A stretch of 64,000 nucleotides of DNA from Cervus elaphus (taxonomy: Eukaryota; Chordata; Mammalia; Artiodactyla; Cervidae), in NCBI RefSeq assembly GCF_910594005.1, contig NC_057838.1, forward strand, positions 33,286,001-33,350,000, given 5' to 3'. Both the position numbers and the translations under genes were made by a program. A model generated the notes under the pieces. That model saw only the letters and a list, made by a program, of their open reading frames with translations. It ran no database searches and had not been told where the DNA came from. Below are positions 22,861 to 34,704 of the stretch, in pieces (position 1 is the first letter of the stretch; the number at the start of each line of letters is the position of its first letter).

Positions 22861-23360
22861 TGTGGAAAGTCCCTAATGTGGCACCAAGGGCTTGGGGGTT
22901 TCATGAGTACATTTCATGATCAATGAATGTTTCTTGAGTGACTACCATATACAACAGACATTCAGGGACACGTAGTTGACATTTCATCAAAATAAGTCAT
23001 TGTTCTGTGTGATATTTCTCCAACTATGGGCTTCTCACACTTTTTACCCTAGTGGAAATAGTCTCCTATCTTTCAAGATTCTCCTCCTCCTTCAAGGCAC
23101 AGCTGAATCCTGCCTCTTTCAACAGTATCCCTGATTCCCTGATATCTTTCTCCTTTGAGATCTCACAGTGCTTTGTATGCTCTTGAGAGTATATTCCATG
23201 AATGTCATGATATAATAGTTCCCTGTATTTATTCCTTTTTCTCCTTCCCAGAGGGGAGGATCCTGATTGCTTGATCAGGATCTCTGCCTATGCAGTGCCC
23301 AGCAAAGAGCCTTAGAAACAGCAAGCTCTCAAAATTTTTCAAGTAAAGAAGAGAAATTAT
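22861..23360. other. no gene recognised
   Basis: Unique sequence. Confidence 0.4.
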
Positions 23361-23631
23361 CGGACTTCCTTGGTGGTCCAGTGGTTAAGAATCCGTTCGT
23401 CAAGGTAGGAGACAAAGGTTCGATCCCTGGTCCAGGAAGATCCCACGTGCTGCGGGGCAACTAAGCCCACGTGTTGCAACTACTGAGCCTGCACTCTGGA
23501 GCCTGTGCTCTGCAACAACAGATGCCACTCCTATGAGAAGCCCACGCACCACAGCGATGAGTAGCCCCTGCTCACTTCCCCACTAGACAAAGCCCTTCCA
23601 CAGCAACAAAAATAAGTTAAAAAAAAAAAAA
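23361..23631 (+). mobile_element. CHR-type SINE, long form
   Basis: GGACTTCCTTGGTGGTCCAG head, GGTTCGATCCCTGGTCCAGG B-box region, then the CHR body with 'AAGCCCACG' and 'CTGCAACAACAG' phrases and an A-rich tail. Confidence 0.9.
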
Positions 23632-23694
23632 TTAACTGTCAGAAAACTAAAAAAAAAAAAGAAAGAAATTACCATGAGATTTTTGTAGAGAACT

Positions 23695-24140
23695 TAATAG
23701 TGGCCCCCAAAATATATGTCTGCCTAGAACCTGGGAATGTGCTTATTTGAGAGAAGGGTCTTTGCGATTAAGTGAAGGATCTCAAGGCAAAATCACCTTG
23801 GATTAACTACATGAGCCCTAATCCAATGACACAAATTCTTCTGACAGGCAGAAATGAAGGCTGAGATGCAGAAAAGGAGGAGGCCCTATGAAGGCCCAAA
23901 AGAACACAAAGGCAGGAGCTGGAGTGATACCTAGACAAACCAAAGAATGCTTGGAGTCACCAAAGCTGAATGAGGCCAGCAAGAATCCTTTCCAAGAACT
24001 ATTTGGAAAGAACGTGACCCTGCCAACACCTTGACCTCTAACTTCAGTCTTAAAAAAAACTGTGAGAGAATACATTTCTGTTGTTTTAAGACTTCAAGTT
24101 TCTGGTAATTTGCTACAATAACAATAGGAAGTGAACACAG
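23695..24140 (+). mobile_element. LTR-like element (MaLR/MLT1 type, probable)
   Basis: Diverged interspersed repeat with TGGCCCCCAAAATATATGTC at the start and TGTGAGAGAATACATTTCTG, TTGTTTTAAGACTTCAAGTT near the end, a layout shared by old MaLR-type mammalian LTRs. Family assignment is from memory. It has no coding region. Confidence 0.5.
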
Positions 24141-25674
24141 AGTTTCTGGCTTTAAAGCAAATAGTTGGAGGGGAAACACTGGCAGATTTTGTAGAAGGAT
24201 ATCCAAACATAAAAAGACAACAGTAAAATCCAGTGTTACTAGGTGCTATGTGAGTTGCACAGATTTCAGATACAGGTATTCATTCATTCTGTAAAAATCA
24301 GTTAATCGCCTCTTAGGCTCCAGGCTCTGGGAACACAACAGTGAACAAGGTGGGGCTGCTCCCAGCCTCACAGAGACTGGGAAGAAACTGCAAAGCCCAA
24401 CAGCCCCGCCAAGCCCAGGTGGGTGATAGAAAGCAATTCAGAGGATTCTGATAAAATGATAACAAAAAAACTCACTCAGTTTCCCACTTATGATAAAACA
24501 AGGAAACAAATACTTCTTTACTTAAAAAAAAAAAATAGCAGCACGACCATGATGATAAATTACAGCAACACTCAGGTTTCATTTGGTGACATAGTTGGGG
24601 GAAGTGGGGACTGCAGCAAACCAGAGACATACCCCCACTAAAGGACAACTTCCTCTCCAGTCCCAGCTACTGTCATATGGAAATGGCAGCACAGTATTAG
24701 GCTTCCTATTTTTAAGAGAAATCAGAAATCTAGGTTTTTGACTGCCTTGTCCTTTGAATGAAGGCTCAAACATTTAAAAAATGACAAAACTGGAAAATAG
24801 ACTAGTGCACAGAATCAAGCCATTATGCCTCTAGCACCTTTGGCTCAGATATTAAATGAGTTCAAAAGAAGACTAGCTCTCTCTGAATTGTACCAAAGAA
24901 TGCACAGAACCTGGTAGACCTGACATGAACCCTGAGAAGTAGGAATGTTCTTGACAAAGAGAGGAAGAATATTCCAGTCTGGGGGAGTTTCTCATTGAAT
25001 GTGAACCTATAATCAAAGATCACCAAGGTATTTCCAACCCCCAGCTGGGTCATAAAGATAGGAATGCATGGGAATGTTGCCAGATAAAGAAGACACAGAT
25101 GAATAAAAGGTTTAAAAAAAAAAAAATAAAGCTGGTAAAGAGAAATAAAGGAGCCTTCCTCTTTAAACTCTGTGCTTATGTAAATCAGGTGGAAGAGAAG
25201 AGGTTCCTGAATCTTTTCATGCTCACACATATTCAGAGGGAAAAAAAAATTTCTGCTGATCATTTTATGGGAATTCTAAAATTCAGAGACATCTTGGAGA
25301 GAGAAGGAAAAAGAGGAAAGTAGTTGACAAAGCTAAAGATCATGTGTATGTTCGTTTATTTATAGTGTGGAGCATCCGCTAAGAGCCAGGAGTTATTTTA
25401 GGAGCTGAGGATGGAGCCCTGAATAAAGTAGGCAAACCCCCATCTTAAGGGAGACTCTGAGTCTCCCTTCCAGTGAAGGAAAACAGGTATCAAATAAGCA
25501 TATAAATACATAATGTGTCAGTTGTGCCAGCCATGGGACTCTCTGGGGAAGAGTTTCAGACAGAGGGAACAGCAAGTACAAAGGTCCTGGGGTGAGACCT
25601 ACAGCAGCATGTTTGAGGAATCATGTAGGAGGCAGAATTCTCCTCCCTTCCCTGATTACTCCCATGACTGTGCA
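24141..25674. other. unique sequence with L2-like traces
   Basis: Near 24270-24370 (CCAGGCTCTGGGAACACAAC, AGTGAACAAGG) and 25340-25460 (GAGCCAGGAGTTATTTTAGG) there are weak L2/MIR-type matches. No gene recognised. Confidence 0.4.
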
Positions 25675-25757
25675 CTGGGATGGCCAAAAAGTTCATTTGG
25701 GTTTTTCCATAACATCTTCCTAAAAAAGCCAAATTAAATTTATGGCCAGCCCAATAT
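25675..25757 (+). mobile_element. short palindromic mariner-derived element
   Basis: About 83 bases with imperfect inverted ends. The left GGATGGCCAAAAAGTTCATT pairs with the complement of the right AATTTATGGCCAGCCC, around a short loop. This matches the terminal repeats of bovine mariner elements (GGCCAAAAAGTTCG type). It is too short for a transposase, so it is a MITE-like deletion product. Confidence 0.75.
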
Positions 25758-28080
25758 GTTAAAGTAATTCTGCCACTGACATTAAGATTACTAATCAAAA
25801 AAAATTACTAATCAAATTTGGCCTTCACTGAGGATTATCCAAGTGGACCTAACCTAGTCATATGAATATTCCGGGAGCAGAGAGTTTTCTCTGGCTGGAT
25901 GCGGGAGGGGGAGTCAGAGAGATTCAAAGCATGACAAGGATCCAAGGCACCCTTGCTGGCTTGGAGATGGAGGAAAGCATGTGGCAAGGAATCTGGGTGG
26001 CCTCCGGGAGCTAAGACTGGCTCTCCCTTGACAGCCAGCAAGGAAGCTGGGACCTCAGTCCTCTAACCACAAGGAACTGAATCCTGCCAGTAAGTGGAAT
26101 GAATTCTGGAGTAAACCTTTCCCCAGAGCCCCCAGACAGAAGTCCAGCACACAAGCTGACTTTAGCCTAAGCTGAAAATGTGGTTGAGCCCACCTGTAGT
26201 TCTGATCTACGAAAACATGAGCTAACAACACAGGGCATGGGTGTTGGGGGGTTGAGGTGCTACCATTGTAATCACTGATGATACTTCAACAGAAATCCAA
26301 CAGAAACAACAAGGGCAGGAGTGGAGTTACCAAACAAGACTGTTGAGAAGATCAAGTCTGAGAGAGAGCTGGAGGCTAGAAAATCCAAAGCTTTGTGGGC
26401 CTTGGTCAGTCCACTACATTTCAGGCAAATAAGATAGGGCACAGCTTGGAGGGTTTAAGCAGAGGAAACATGACCTTGACTTGATCCTGAGAGTTCAGTA
26501 CTGCTTGATGAACAGATACCCAGAGAAAGAACTCCACTGATAGAGTTCCCGAGGAGCTCCAGAGGCACTGGTACATACTTGATTATAAAATATTCAGAAG
26601 AAGCTGGCAAAACAAATGGAGAATAGGCGGAGAGTTTGGAAGATGAAGCATATCAAAAACAGCATGTAAGATATGCCAGCAACTGAGAAGAGTGAATCCA
26701 TCAAGAGAGATTACATGAGGCAGCCTGAAATGCAACCATGCTTCCCACTTTCCTCAGTTCCCACGTGCACTGGAGAAAATGCTTTTGGTCCACACATTTC
26801 TCTAACAGACATATCTGTGCTGTATAGATTCAGCCTCAGGAATATCTCAAGTTTGCCCCTATGCCTCTCTGGTAAATGATTAATGTATGATTAAACCTGA
26901 TGATTAGCCATGGCCAGGAATTGGAGAGCGAATAGTCAGAGACTCGGGGGAGGGCACCTTTTATTAGCAGTCGAGTGCTTGACGGTAACTGCCTCCCAGA
27001 GGGAACTGGGGGATTGGAAAGATGACTAAGGAGCCCCGTGGTGGGAAAAATTAAACCATAGACCCATGAGATAATAACAGCAATAGAGAAACAGGGAAAG
27101 CTTCCCACGCACACGTACCAAGTCAGAAATACCTCAGGTATAATTAAACCCTTCTCCAGAATTTAGCACCTTTTTGTTAGAAGAATCTTTCTTGCAGTCC
27201 TCAGCATTCTGTTGCCTGGGCAGAAACCCTATCTCTTGACATTTGAGAGGTTTCTGTACCCTTTTTCAAATAACAGCACTGGCGAGCATGCTTTTGAAAA
27301 TATGGTTTGTAGCCATGGATGACTTTACCATTGAGTGTGTATACTCCCATCCCATCTGACCCCAGGCACAATCTGTTCATTCCCTCTATCTGCCTTATCT
27401 ACTTTTGCATCCCCATTTCACCACAATCCTGGGACTGATCAGGTCTTTGGGACCTGATTGTACAGGGTGCTGTGAGATCTTCATGTCTCATGGAGCTGGG
27501 GGAGGATACCTTTGTGTTTCCACTGTCAGGACTGGCAACTTGTCCTCAACCCTGGCTCCTGGGAAGCGTGGTTTCTTAAAGCAGGCTGAGCTTCCTCAAT
27601 TTGGGGATGGCGACTTATGCTGTCTTGACTCATGTCTGATCAGTTTTATCCCCACTGCCAATTTACCCTGCATTTCTATTCTTGCCTGTATTTGCTTTCT
27701 CCTGGCTACCTGCTCTCCCTGTTCAAGATCCATGTGTCAGCTACAAACTGGCACTTGCCAAGAGCATTTGCCAGTGACTGAGCAACAACAAGGGCATTTG
27801 CCATCTGCCTCTGAGGAAACTGAACCCTGGGCTGCTGCAGCTGCTGACCTTCAACACCCACTGAGGGGAATTCAGGGTAGAGAGTGAGGCACTCTGCTCC
27901 AGGAAACTGGTGGAGCAGACATATTCCCAGGAACTGATTTCATGATCCCAATCCTTGCATCTCTTCATAACTAGAAAAGCACTAAGCCCCTTTATGGTAA
28001 CATCAACTCCCCATGATTAGCAGAAAAACTTTTGCAAAGTAAATGCTTGATTGCATTGAACTCCACCCTCACCAAATTCT
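25758..28080. other. no gene recognised
   Basis: Unique sequence. 26380-26530 (GCTTTGTGGGCCTTGGTCAG, TTTAAGCAGAGGAAACATGA) resembles L2. The 160-codon frame at 27405-27887 has no recognisable domain or homolog. Confidence 0.45.
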
Positions 28081-28273
28081 TTTTTCTTTTTTACTTGAAG
28101 GATAATTGCTTTACAGTATCTTGTGGTTGCCTGTCATACATCAACAACAATCAGCCATAGGTAAACCCATGTCGCCTCCCTCTTGAACCTCCCTCCCATC
28201 TCTCTCCCCATCCCACCCTCTGGATAGTCACAGAGCCCCTGTTTGAGTTCCTGAGTCACAGAACAAATTCCCA
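28081..28273 (-). mobile_element. L1 3' end, minus orientation
   Basis: Starts with a poly-T run (complement of the tail), then GAAGGATAATTGCTTTACAG and CAATCAGCCATAGGTAAACC, the complement of the young L1 3'UTR. 5'-truncated near 28273. Confidence 0.88.
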
Positions 28274-28706
28274 CATACTGACCTTTGCCACTACCTCTTT
28301 GGAGCAGTTTACTGGAGCTATCTGAGGTGCTGTCTCCCGGGCTGTGGTGTTCATTTTGCCCTAAATAAAACTGAACTCACAACTCTCACATTATGCATCT
28401 CTTTAGTTGACACACATTGGGTCAGAGCCTAATGCTATTGGAACCAACTATAACTGGGAATTCTCTAAATTACAAAAACTCAACATTCAATCACAAAGGG
28501 GGACCGTGATGATTTGGAAGATAACACCTATAAAGCATCATGCAGGGAGTTGGCACATGATACTGGCTGAACAAACATGAGCTGTGTTTAGCAGGAAAGC
28601 TGGTAAAGAGGGGAAAAACATAAGGATGAAACTCAGAGACAGTGTTCCGGGAGGACAGGAACCTCAGGCTGTGCAAATAGAATTTCAGAATCCTACTTAC
28701 ATGCAT
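28274..28706. other. no gene recognised
   Basis: Unique sequence. Confidence 0.4.
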
Positions 28707-28915
28707 GGGGCTGTCCTGGTGGTTCCGTGGTAAAGAATCTGTCTGCAGTGCAGGAGATGCCGGTTCGATCCCTGGGTTGGGAAGATCCCCTGGAGGAGGA
28801 CATGGCAACCCACTCCAGTATTCTTGCCTGGAAAATCCCACAAACAGAGGAGTCTGGTGGGCTATAGTCCACTGGATCACTAAAGAGTTGGACAAGACTT
28901 AATGACTAAACAAGA
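28707..28915 (+). mobile_element. Bov-tA SINE, full length
   Basis: GGGCTGTCCTGGTGGTTCCG head, GGTTCGATCCCTGGGTTGGG B-box, body to GAGTTGGACAAGACTTAATG, short tail. Confidence 0.95.
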
Positions 28916-29943
28916 ACTGACATACAGAAGGCCATGTGTAGTAGACCCAGTTTCATGAGCATGGGTTCAGTCCTATAGCCACGGAAACAGAGACTGTGGC
29001 ACTTGGGAGTTTACTGAAAGCTGTACGAGGGTGGGCATTCTCAGTTTGAAAATTCTAGGGATGCAAAGCTCACTTGAATCCTGTTTTAGCTTTCTGTGTC
29101 ACAGTGATGACAGTTACAATGTCTTCATTCAATGACTACATATTGAGTGTGCCCATGTGGTAGATGCAGAAGGCAGTAGGGAGATAAACAGTTACTATGC
29201 ACCCATAGTACAGTCAAATAAATATTTGTTTAAAAAAAAAAAAAAGCAATGGATGGGAGTAAGGGAGAAGGAGGATCTCAGATGGGAAAAATGGTAGTAA
29301 TCTTTTACTGTGTTCTGAGTTGCTATATGCCAGCCCCAGACACGTCACCACATGTGACCCCGAAACTCAGAGAGAAAGGCACATTTTTCTCGCTAGGAAA
29401 TAACTGAGGCTCCAAGAGCTGCAGTCCATCACCCAAGGAAAGTGGCAGCATTGACTAATATTGCATCACATTAGCATCTAGCTCTGATGCACAGCCTGGT
29501 TTTGGAAACCCTGGTCCAGAGCAAGGCATGGACCAGACTAGTAAGAACAGAAAGATGTGGCTTCCAGGCCAGGGGGAAGGCCAGAGACCACACCATGATT
29601 GATTTCAAATAATTGTCTTAGAGAGAAGTAATGATAGACATCATGTTCCAAGTGATGGTTTTGTGCCAGATACCATGCTAAACCTTCCACAAGCACCATT
29701 CATGGTCTCCTCCCAACACCCCCTAAGAGGAAGCCTAAGAGGAAGCACTGTAATCCCTGCTATGTGGATGAAGAAAGGGAGGTGACACTCACCTCCCTAA
29801 CTTCTCCCCTTCTCCCTCCTCACCATGTCCCACACAGACCCAAGCAGAAGCTAGGATTTCAACCTGGAAAAAGGGACTGCAGAGATGAGGGATATGGTGG
29901 AACTTTCAACCATGTCATATGAGCACTGAATTAAAACTAGGTT
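28916..29943. other. unique sequence with MIR-like stretches
   Basis: 29290-29470 and 29640-29800 carry MIR-type phrases (TATATGCCAGCCCCAGACAC; TTTGTGCCAGATACCATGCT). No gene recognised. Confidence 0.4.
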
Positions 29944-29961
29944 AACCTGGAGAAGAAGATG
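29944..29961 (+). repeat. target-site duplication of BovB, left copy
   Basis: AACCTGGAGAAGAAGATG. It aligns with AACCTGGAGAAAAGAAGAATG at 31553-31573, with two small indels. Confidence 0.75.
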
Positions 29962-30487
29962 TTTTTCTGAAACTCTCTTGTTTTTTCAATGATCCAATGG
30001 ATGTTGGAAATTTGATCTCTGGTTCTTCTGCCTTTTTTAAATACAGCTTGAACATCTGGAAGTTCACGGTTCACGTATTGCTGAAGCCTGGCTTGGAGAA
30101 TTTTGAGCATTACTTTACCAGCGTGTGAGATGAGTGCAATTGTGTGGTAGTGTGAGCATTCTTTAGCACTGCCTTTCTTTGGTTTGGAATGAAAACTGAC
30201 CTTCTCCAGTCCTGTGGCCACTGCTGAGTTTTCCAAATTTGCTGGCATATTGAGTGCAGCACTTTCACAGCGTCATCTTTTACGATTTGAATAGCTCAAC
30301 TGGAATTCCACCACCTCCACTACCTTTGCTTGTAGTGATGCTTCCTAAAGCCCACTTGACTTCGCATTCCAGGATGTCTGGCTCTAGGTGAGCCAGATGT
30401 TCACACCATCATGGTTATCTGGGTCATGAAGATCTTTTTTGTATAGTTCCTCTGTGTATTCTTGCCACCTCTTCTTAATGTCTTCTG
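29962..30487 (-). pseudogene. BovB ORF, upstream RT part (inverted piece)
   Basis: Minus-strand remnant of the BovB polyprotein. It covers the region before the RT and the first RT blocks (KVMLKILQARLQQYVNRELP, then DVQAVFKKGRRTRDQI). It is open from 30248 to the inversion end, with older breaks upstream. It ends where the insertion meets the duplication. Confidence 0.88.
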
Positions 30488-31270
30488 CCAAAGCCTTTGA
30501 CTCTGTGGATCACAACAAACTGTGGAAAATTATTAAAGAGATGGGAATATGGACCACCTGACCTGCCTCCTGAGAAATCTGTATGCAGGTCAAGAAGCAA
30601 CAGTTAGAACTGGACAGGGAACAACAGACTGGTTCCAAATCAGGAAAGGGGTATGCCAAGGCTGCATATTATCACCCTGCTTATTTAACTTATATGCAGA
30701 GTACATCATGAGAAAGCTGGGCTGGATGAAGCACAAGCTGGAATCAAGATTGCCAGGAGAAATATCAATAACCTCAGATATGCAGATGACACCACCCTTA
30801 TGGCAGAAAGTGAAGAACTAAAGAGCCTCTTGATGAAAGTGAAAGAGGAGAGTGAAAAAGTTGGCTTAAAACTCAACATTCAGAAAACTAAGATCATGGC
30901 ATCTCGTCCCATCACTTCATGGAAAGTAGATGGGGAAACAATGGAAACAGTGACAGGCTTTATTTTGGGGGGCTCCAAAATCACTGCAGATGGTGACTGC
31001 AGTCATGAAATTAAAAGATGCTTGCTCCTTGGAAGAAAAGTTATGACCAACCTAGATAACATTTTAAAAAGCAGAGACATTACTTTGCTGACAAAGGTCC
31101 ATCTAGTCAAAGCTATGGTCTTTCCAGTAGTCATGAATGGATGTGAGATTTGGACTAGAAATAAAGCTGAGCGCCAAAGAATTGATGCTTTTGAACTGTG
31201 GTGTTGGAGAAGATTCTTGAGAGTTGCTTGGACAGCAAGAGATTCAAACAGTCCATCCTAAAGGAGATCA
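30488..31270 (+). pseudogene. BovB ORF, RT core and C-terminal part, broken
   Basis: Forward remnant with AKAFDSVDHNK (RT block A), RKGVCQGCILSPCLFNLYAE (block B) and the catalytic-site region. The frame is disrupted at the position of the YADD block: the translation reads ITSDMQMTPP in one frame while the adjoining frame holds the BovB text. It resumes with MAESEELKSLLMKVKEESEK to RRFLRVAWTARDSN. At least one frameshift is therefore present, in addition to the inversion. It cannot encode an active enzyme. Confidence 0.88.
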
Positions 31271-31552
31271 GTCCTGGGTGTTCATTGGAAGGACTGATAT
31301 TGCAGCTGAAACTCCAGTACTTTGGCCACCTGATGCGAAGAGCTGACTCATTTGAAAAGACCCTGATGCTGGGAAAGATTGAGGTCAGGAGGAGAAGAGG
31401 ATGACAGGATGAGATGGTTGGATGGCATCACCCACTCAATGGACATGAGTTTGAGTAAGTTCCAAGAGTTGGTGATGGACAGGGAAGCCTGGCATGTTGC
31501 AGTCCATGGGGTCACAAAGAGTCGGACATGACTGAGTGACTGAACTGAACTG

Positions 31553-31573
31553 AACCTGGAGAAAAGAAGAATG
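31553..31573 (+). repeat. target-site duplication of BovB, right copy
   Basis: AACCTGGAGAAAAGAAGAATG is written here as 21 bases in two parts: AACCTGGAGAA matches the left copy exactly and AAGAAGAATG matches with indels. Confidence 0.7.
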
Positions 31574-31852
31574 TAAGAGACACCCACATCATGTATACAA
31601 AAGTCTTTCTTTTATGGAAGCTGAACTATATTTGTTGACCCCAGAATGCAGAACTCAAGACATTGGGTGCACTGAAGCTTCTAGTACACCTTCCTGCTCC
31701 CCTTACCAGACCCCTCATCTCAAGCCCAGGTGGGTGGACTATTGGCTGCCAGGTTCTCACGGTGGCACCCTTCTGGGGACAATACGCACTGCCGATGGTC
31801 CCCAAAGCCATGAGTATATGCTCTGTCCCAGTCACACTATTTGGACCCAAGG
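31574..31852. other. no gene recognised
   Basis: Unique sequence. Confidence 0.4.
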
Positions 31853-32130
31853 TTTTTTTTATTTTTCATTGGAGGATAATCACTTTACAATTTTGTATTG
31901 GTTTCTGCCATACATCAACATCAATCAGCCATAGGTATACATATGTCCCCACCCTCTTGAAGCTCACTCCCACCTCCCACCCCATCTCATCCCTCTAGGT
32001 CATCACAGAGCACCAATTTGAGCTACCTGCCTCATTCAGCAAATTCCCACTGCCTGTTTTACATACGCTAGTGAGTATGTTTCCATGCTCCTCTCTTCAT
32101 TCATCCCAGCCTCTCCTCCCCCCACTGTGT
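31853..32130 (-). mobile_element. L1 3' end, minus orientation
   Basis: Poly-T start, then CATTGGAGGATAATCACTTT, CAATCAGCCATAGGTATACA, CACAGAGCACCAATTTGAGC: the complement of the L1 3'UTR. Confidence 0.88.
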
Positions 32131-33371
32131 CCACAGTGTGTTCTCTAGGTCTACATCTTCCTTCTTGTCCAGCTGGACACCAGTTTTCACACACACAATG
32201 ACCATCGAAAATCCAGGGCCCCCCCACCCCCCGTACAGTTCTAAATCAGAACTAAAAGTGTCAAAGACTGCAACTTAGAGATAAAACAAATGCCCTAATA
32301 TCCTGATTTTCTCCAGCAGATAGACACAAAAACCTAAAAAGGACATACCAAATATAACACCTGGGAAATGATGGATCTGGAGTTTCTTCCTGTTGGTAAT
32401 TTTTACATCCCTGAGGCTTTCCTTCACTTGGATAATTTACAGGTCAATGGTTTCCTTTCTCTTCACACACCTCATGTTTGCCTCCTCACTTTAATCAGGG
32501 AAAGATGGAGGCAAAAGCAAAGATGTCTGAGCAAAAAGCAGTGGTGAAAAGCACTAGACCAAGATCAAACATTTATGCTGCGGCAAACTAGCTAACTGAT
32601 TGTGATATCAAAGGATAATAAATCATTTTTAAAAAGGGAGAAAAAGCAATCAATGTGAACAGTATAATTTGCCTTTCACCAGGCGCTGATTTCTTTTTTC
32701 TGGTATTCATCTAACAATGATCGTTTCTGACTTTCTTTTGTCTCATTTAAAAATACATTTCATGTCCCTCCCCCCAGGCAGTCAGATGTGCAGTGTTTTA
32801 AACAAGGTATTGTGAAGGAGACATCGAATTTCATATTTTGTACCCTGTGAAAAGGAACACATGTAGTTCTCTGTAGCCCCTGTCTCTTTTTCAGTGGTTC
32901 CTGCTGTTGTTACGTGATTGAGAAATTGATTGAACTTGGAGACCAGAGCACTTCAAAGAACAACCATGTTCAAATTACAGATTTCAGCAAATGAGACTTA
33001 TGCAAAATTAACAGTAGTCAAATAGCCAGTATTTCTCATCTGTAGCTCCCCCTACCCCCTCTACCAAGCCCAAGTGGGCAGCAGGTAATAAATGTAGTTA
33101 ACAAAAGAAATGTAGAGAACAGGTAATGTAGATTACAAAAGAAAAATGATAATGAATAATCTGACATCTCTGCCATTAATGTTTTCTAAAAATCTGCTCT
33201 TTCAGTATTTTAAACAGTACCACCCATCTCGTTGCATTTTTTAAAATTTTTATCACTTCAATTATAAATTCTTCAACAAGGTCATACTTGGAAAATAAAT
33301 TGCCTGAAGGGCAATTTCCAGTGAAAATGACCTGATTCTTACAGAAAGCGTATTGCATGTGGAATTTGGTT
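32131..33371. other. no gene recognised
   Basis: Unique AT-rich sequence. A C-rich run lies at 32220-32232. Confidence 0.5.
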
Positions 33372-33480
33372 TTTCTGATTTTTTTAATGTATTTATAAAA
33401 GCTGTATCAAGATTTAATTCACATACCACACAATTCATCCATTTTAAGTGTACAATTCAATGGTTTTTACTATATTCAGA
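33372..33480 (-). mobile_element. ancient L1 (L1M-type) fragment, probable
   Basis: CACACAATTCATCCATTTTA and TACAATTCAATGGTTTTTAC are phrases seen in old mammalian L1 tails in the complementary orientation. Assigned from memory. Confidence 0.45.
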
Positions 33481-34350
33481 GTTAATTTATTATTACTATT
33501 TTTTTTTTAGTAACCTGTCTTGAGTAATTCTGTTGTTTTTAAATTGGTCTTTTTGGAGAGACTACCCTAAAGAATTTTTAACCTCATGAACTCTGAACTC
33601 AAAGAATCAAATACTGTTTTTCTCCTGCCTTGTGGCTTCTTTGTAAATTGTTATTATTACTTTCAGAAGAATTCATTCCACCAGCTGAAGCCCTCTATGC
33701 CTAATGTCAGTACAGAAGTAGTTTAATTAGATTATGAAGAGAAGAAGACATCTTCACTCTGAAAAGCATAGTTGGGCTTTGCTACCAGAAAATAAAACCT
33801 TTGTTTCCCTCAGCTTCCCTTACACACATTTCTGAGCCCAGCTCACTGCAGGCTGACCTTTGTGACTTCACATTTGCTCAAGGCAGGTGATTTACCAGCA
33901 GTAGCACCAACATAAATGAATAAAGGAAAAATCTGTATAAAATATCAATGAACCAAGGTTCACTTTACACACTGTGCTATTATGTGTGTGTGTTTGTGTT
34001 TTGCATACACACATCACACACACATGCAGTCATTCAAAGCATGGCTCATAGGTCTGACTGTGTTATGGTTTCCTTTTATAAGAGAGAGAATTAAACTCGA
34101 ACACTTACTGTTCATTCAATTCCTATACATCATTCCTTCTCACTCTAGGCTTCCTGCACCTCTTAGAGAGGTGGGACCCATGAACCTGCATTTTACACAA
34201 ACTTTCCAGGTGACTCTGATGGCCCAACATTGAGAAAGCGAGGCTCCTCTGCCACATGCTGAAGACAAGATATTCAAAGCAAGCAGTGAATGGCTTCATG
34301 GCTGATACTCAGGGAGACTGATGCACTGGAGTTGAATCCCAAACTGCTAT
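33481..34350. other. unique sequence with a short CA/TG microsatellite
   Basis: 33983-34027 holds interrupted TG and CA runs. No gene recognised. Confidence 0.5.
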
Positions 34351-34704
34351 TGTCTGAATGTTTGTTTCCTACCAAAACTCATATGTTGAAACCCTAACTC
34401 TGAAGGCAATGGTATTAGGAGCTGGGGTCTTTGTTGTCAGTTAGGACATGAGGGTGGGGCCCTCGTGAATGGGATTAGTGCCCTTATAAGAGAACCCAGA
34501 GAGGGCCCTCACTGCTTCCACCATGTGAGAATGCAGCGAGAAGACACCACCTATGGACCAGGAAAAAAACTCCCACCAGAACCCAACCACACTGGTACCT
34601 GATCTCAGATTTCCAGCTGCCAGACCTGTGAGAAATAAGTTTCTGTTGTTTATATGCCATCCAGCTGTGGTAATTTGTGATAGCAACCCCCAAAGACTAA
34701 GACA
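34351..34704 (+). mobile_element. solo LTR-like element (MaLR/MLT1 type, probable)
   Basis: Begins TGTCTGAATGTTTGTTTCCT and ends AAAGACTAAGACA, giving TG...CA LTR termini about 354 bases apart. Internal text AACTCATATGTTGAAACCCT, GGGATTAGTGCCCTTATAAG, CCACCATGTGAGAATGCAGC and GAGAAATAAGTTTCTGTTGT is typical of an abundant mammalian MaLR-like LTR. It has no genes and no partner LTR nearby, so it is a solo LTR. The flanking 5-base duplication is not preserved. Confidence 0.65.

Larger units (their letters stand above)
29962..31552 (+). mobile_element. BovB (RTE) LINE insertion with inverted 5' segment
   Basis: 29962 to about 30487 is BovB in minus orientation, from the region before the RT through SAKECSHYHTIALISHAGKV and RDQISNIHWIIEKTREFQKN. 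From about 30487 to 31552 it is in plus orientation, starting AKAFDSVDHNKLWKI and running to the 3' end. On the element the two pieces are nearly adjacent: the forward piece resumes just after the point where the inverted piece stops. The junction shares GCC (30487-30489). The element ends in the BovB tail (GACTGAGTGACTGAACTGAA) and is bounded by an imperfect duplication. BovB spread into ruminants by ancient horizontal transfer (established knowledge). Confidence 0.92.

Noticed and set aside
27405..27887. 160-codon plus-strand frame
   Set aside because: No domain, no paralog recognised, no promoter or poly(A) context; probably chance.
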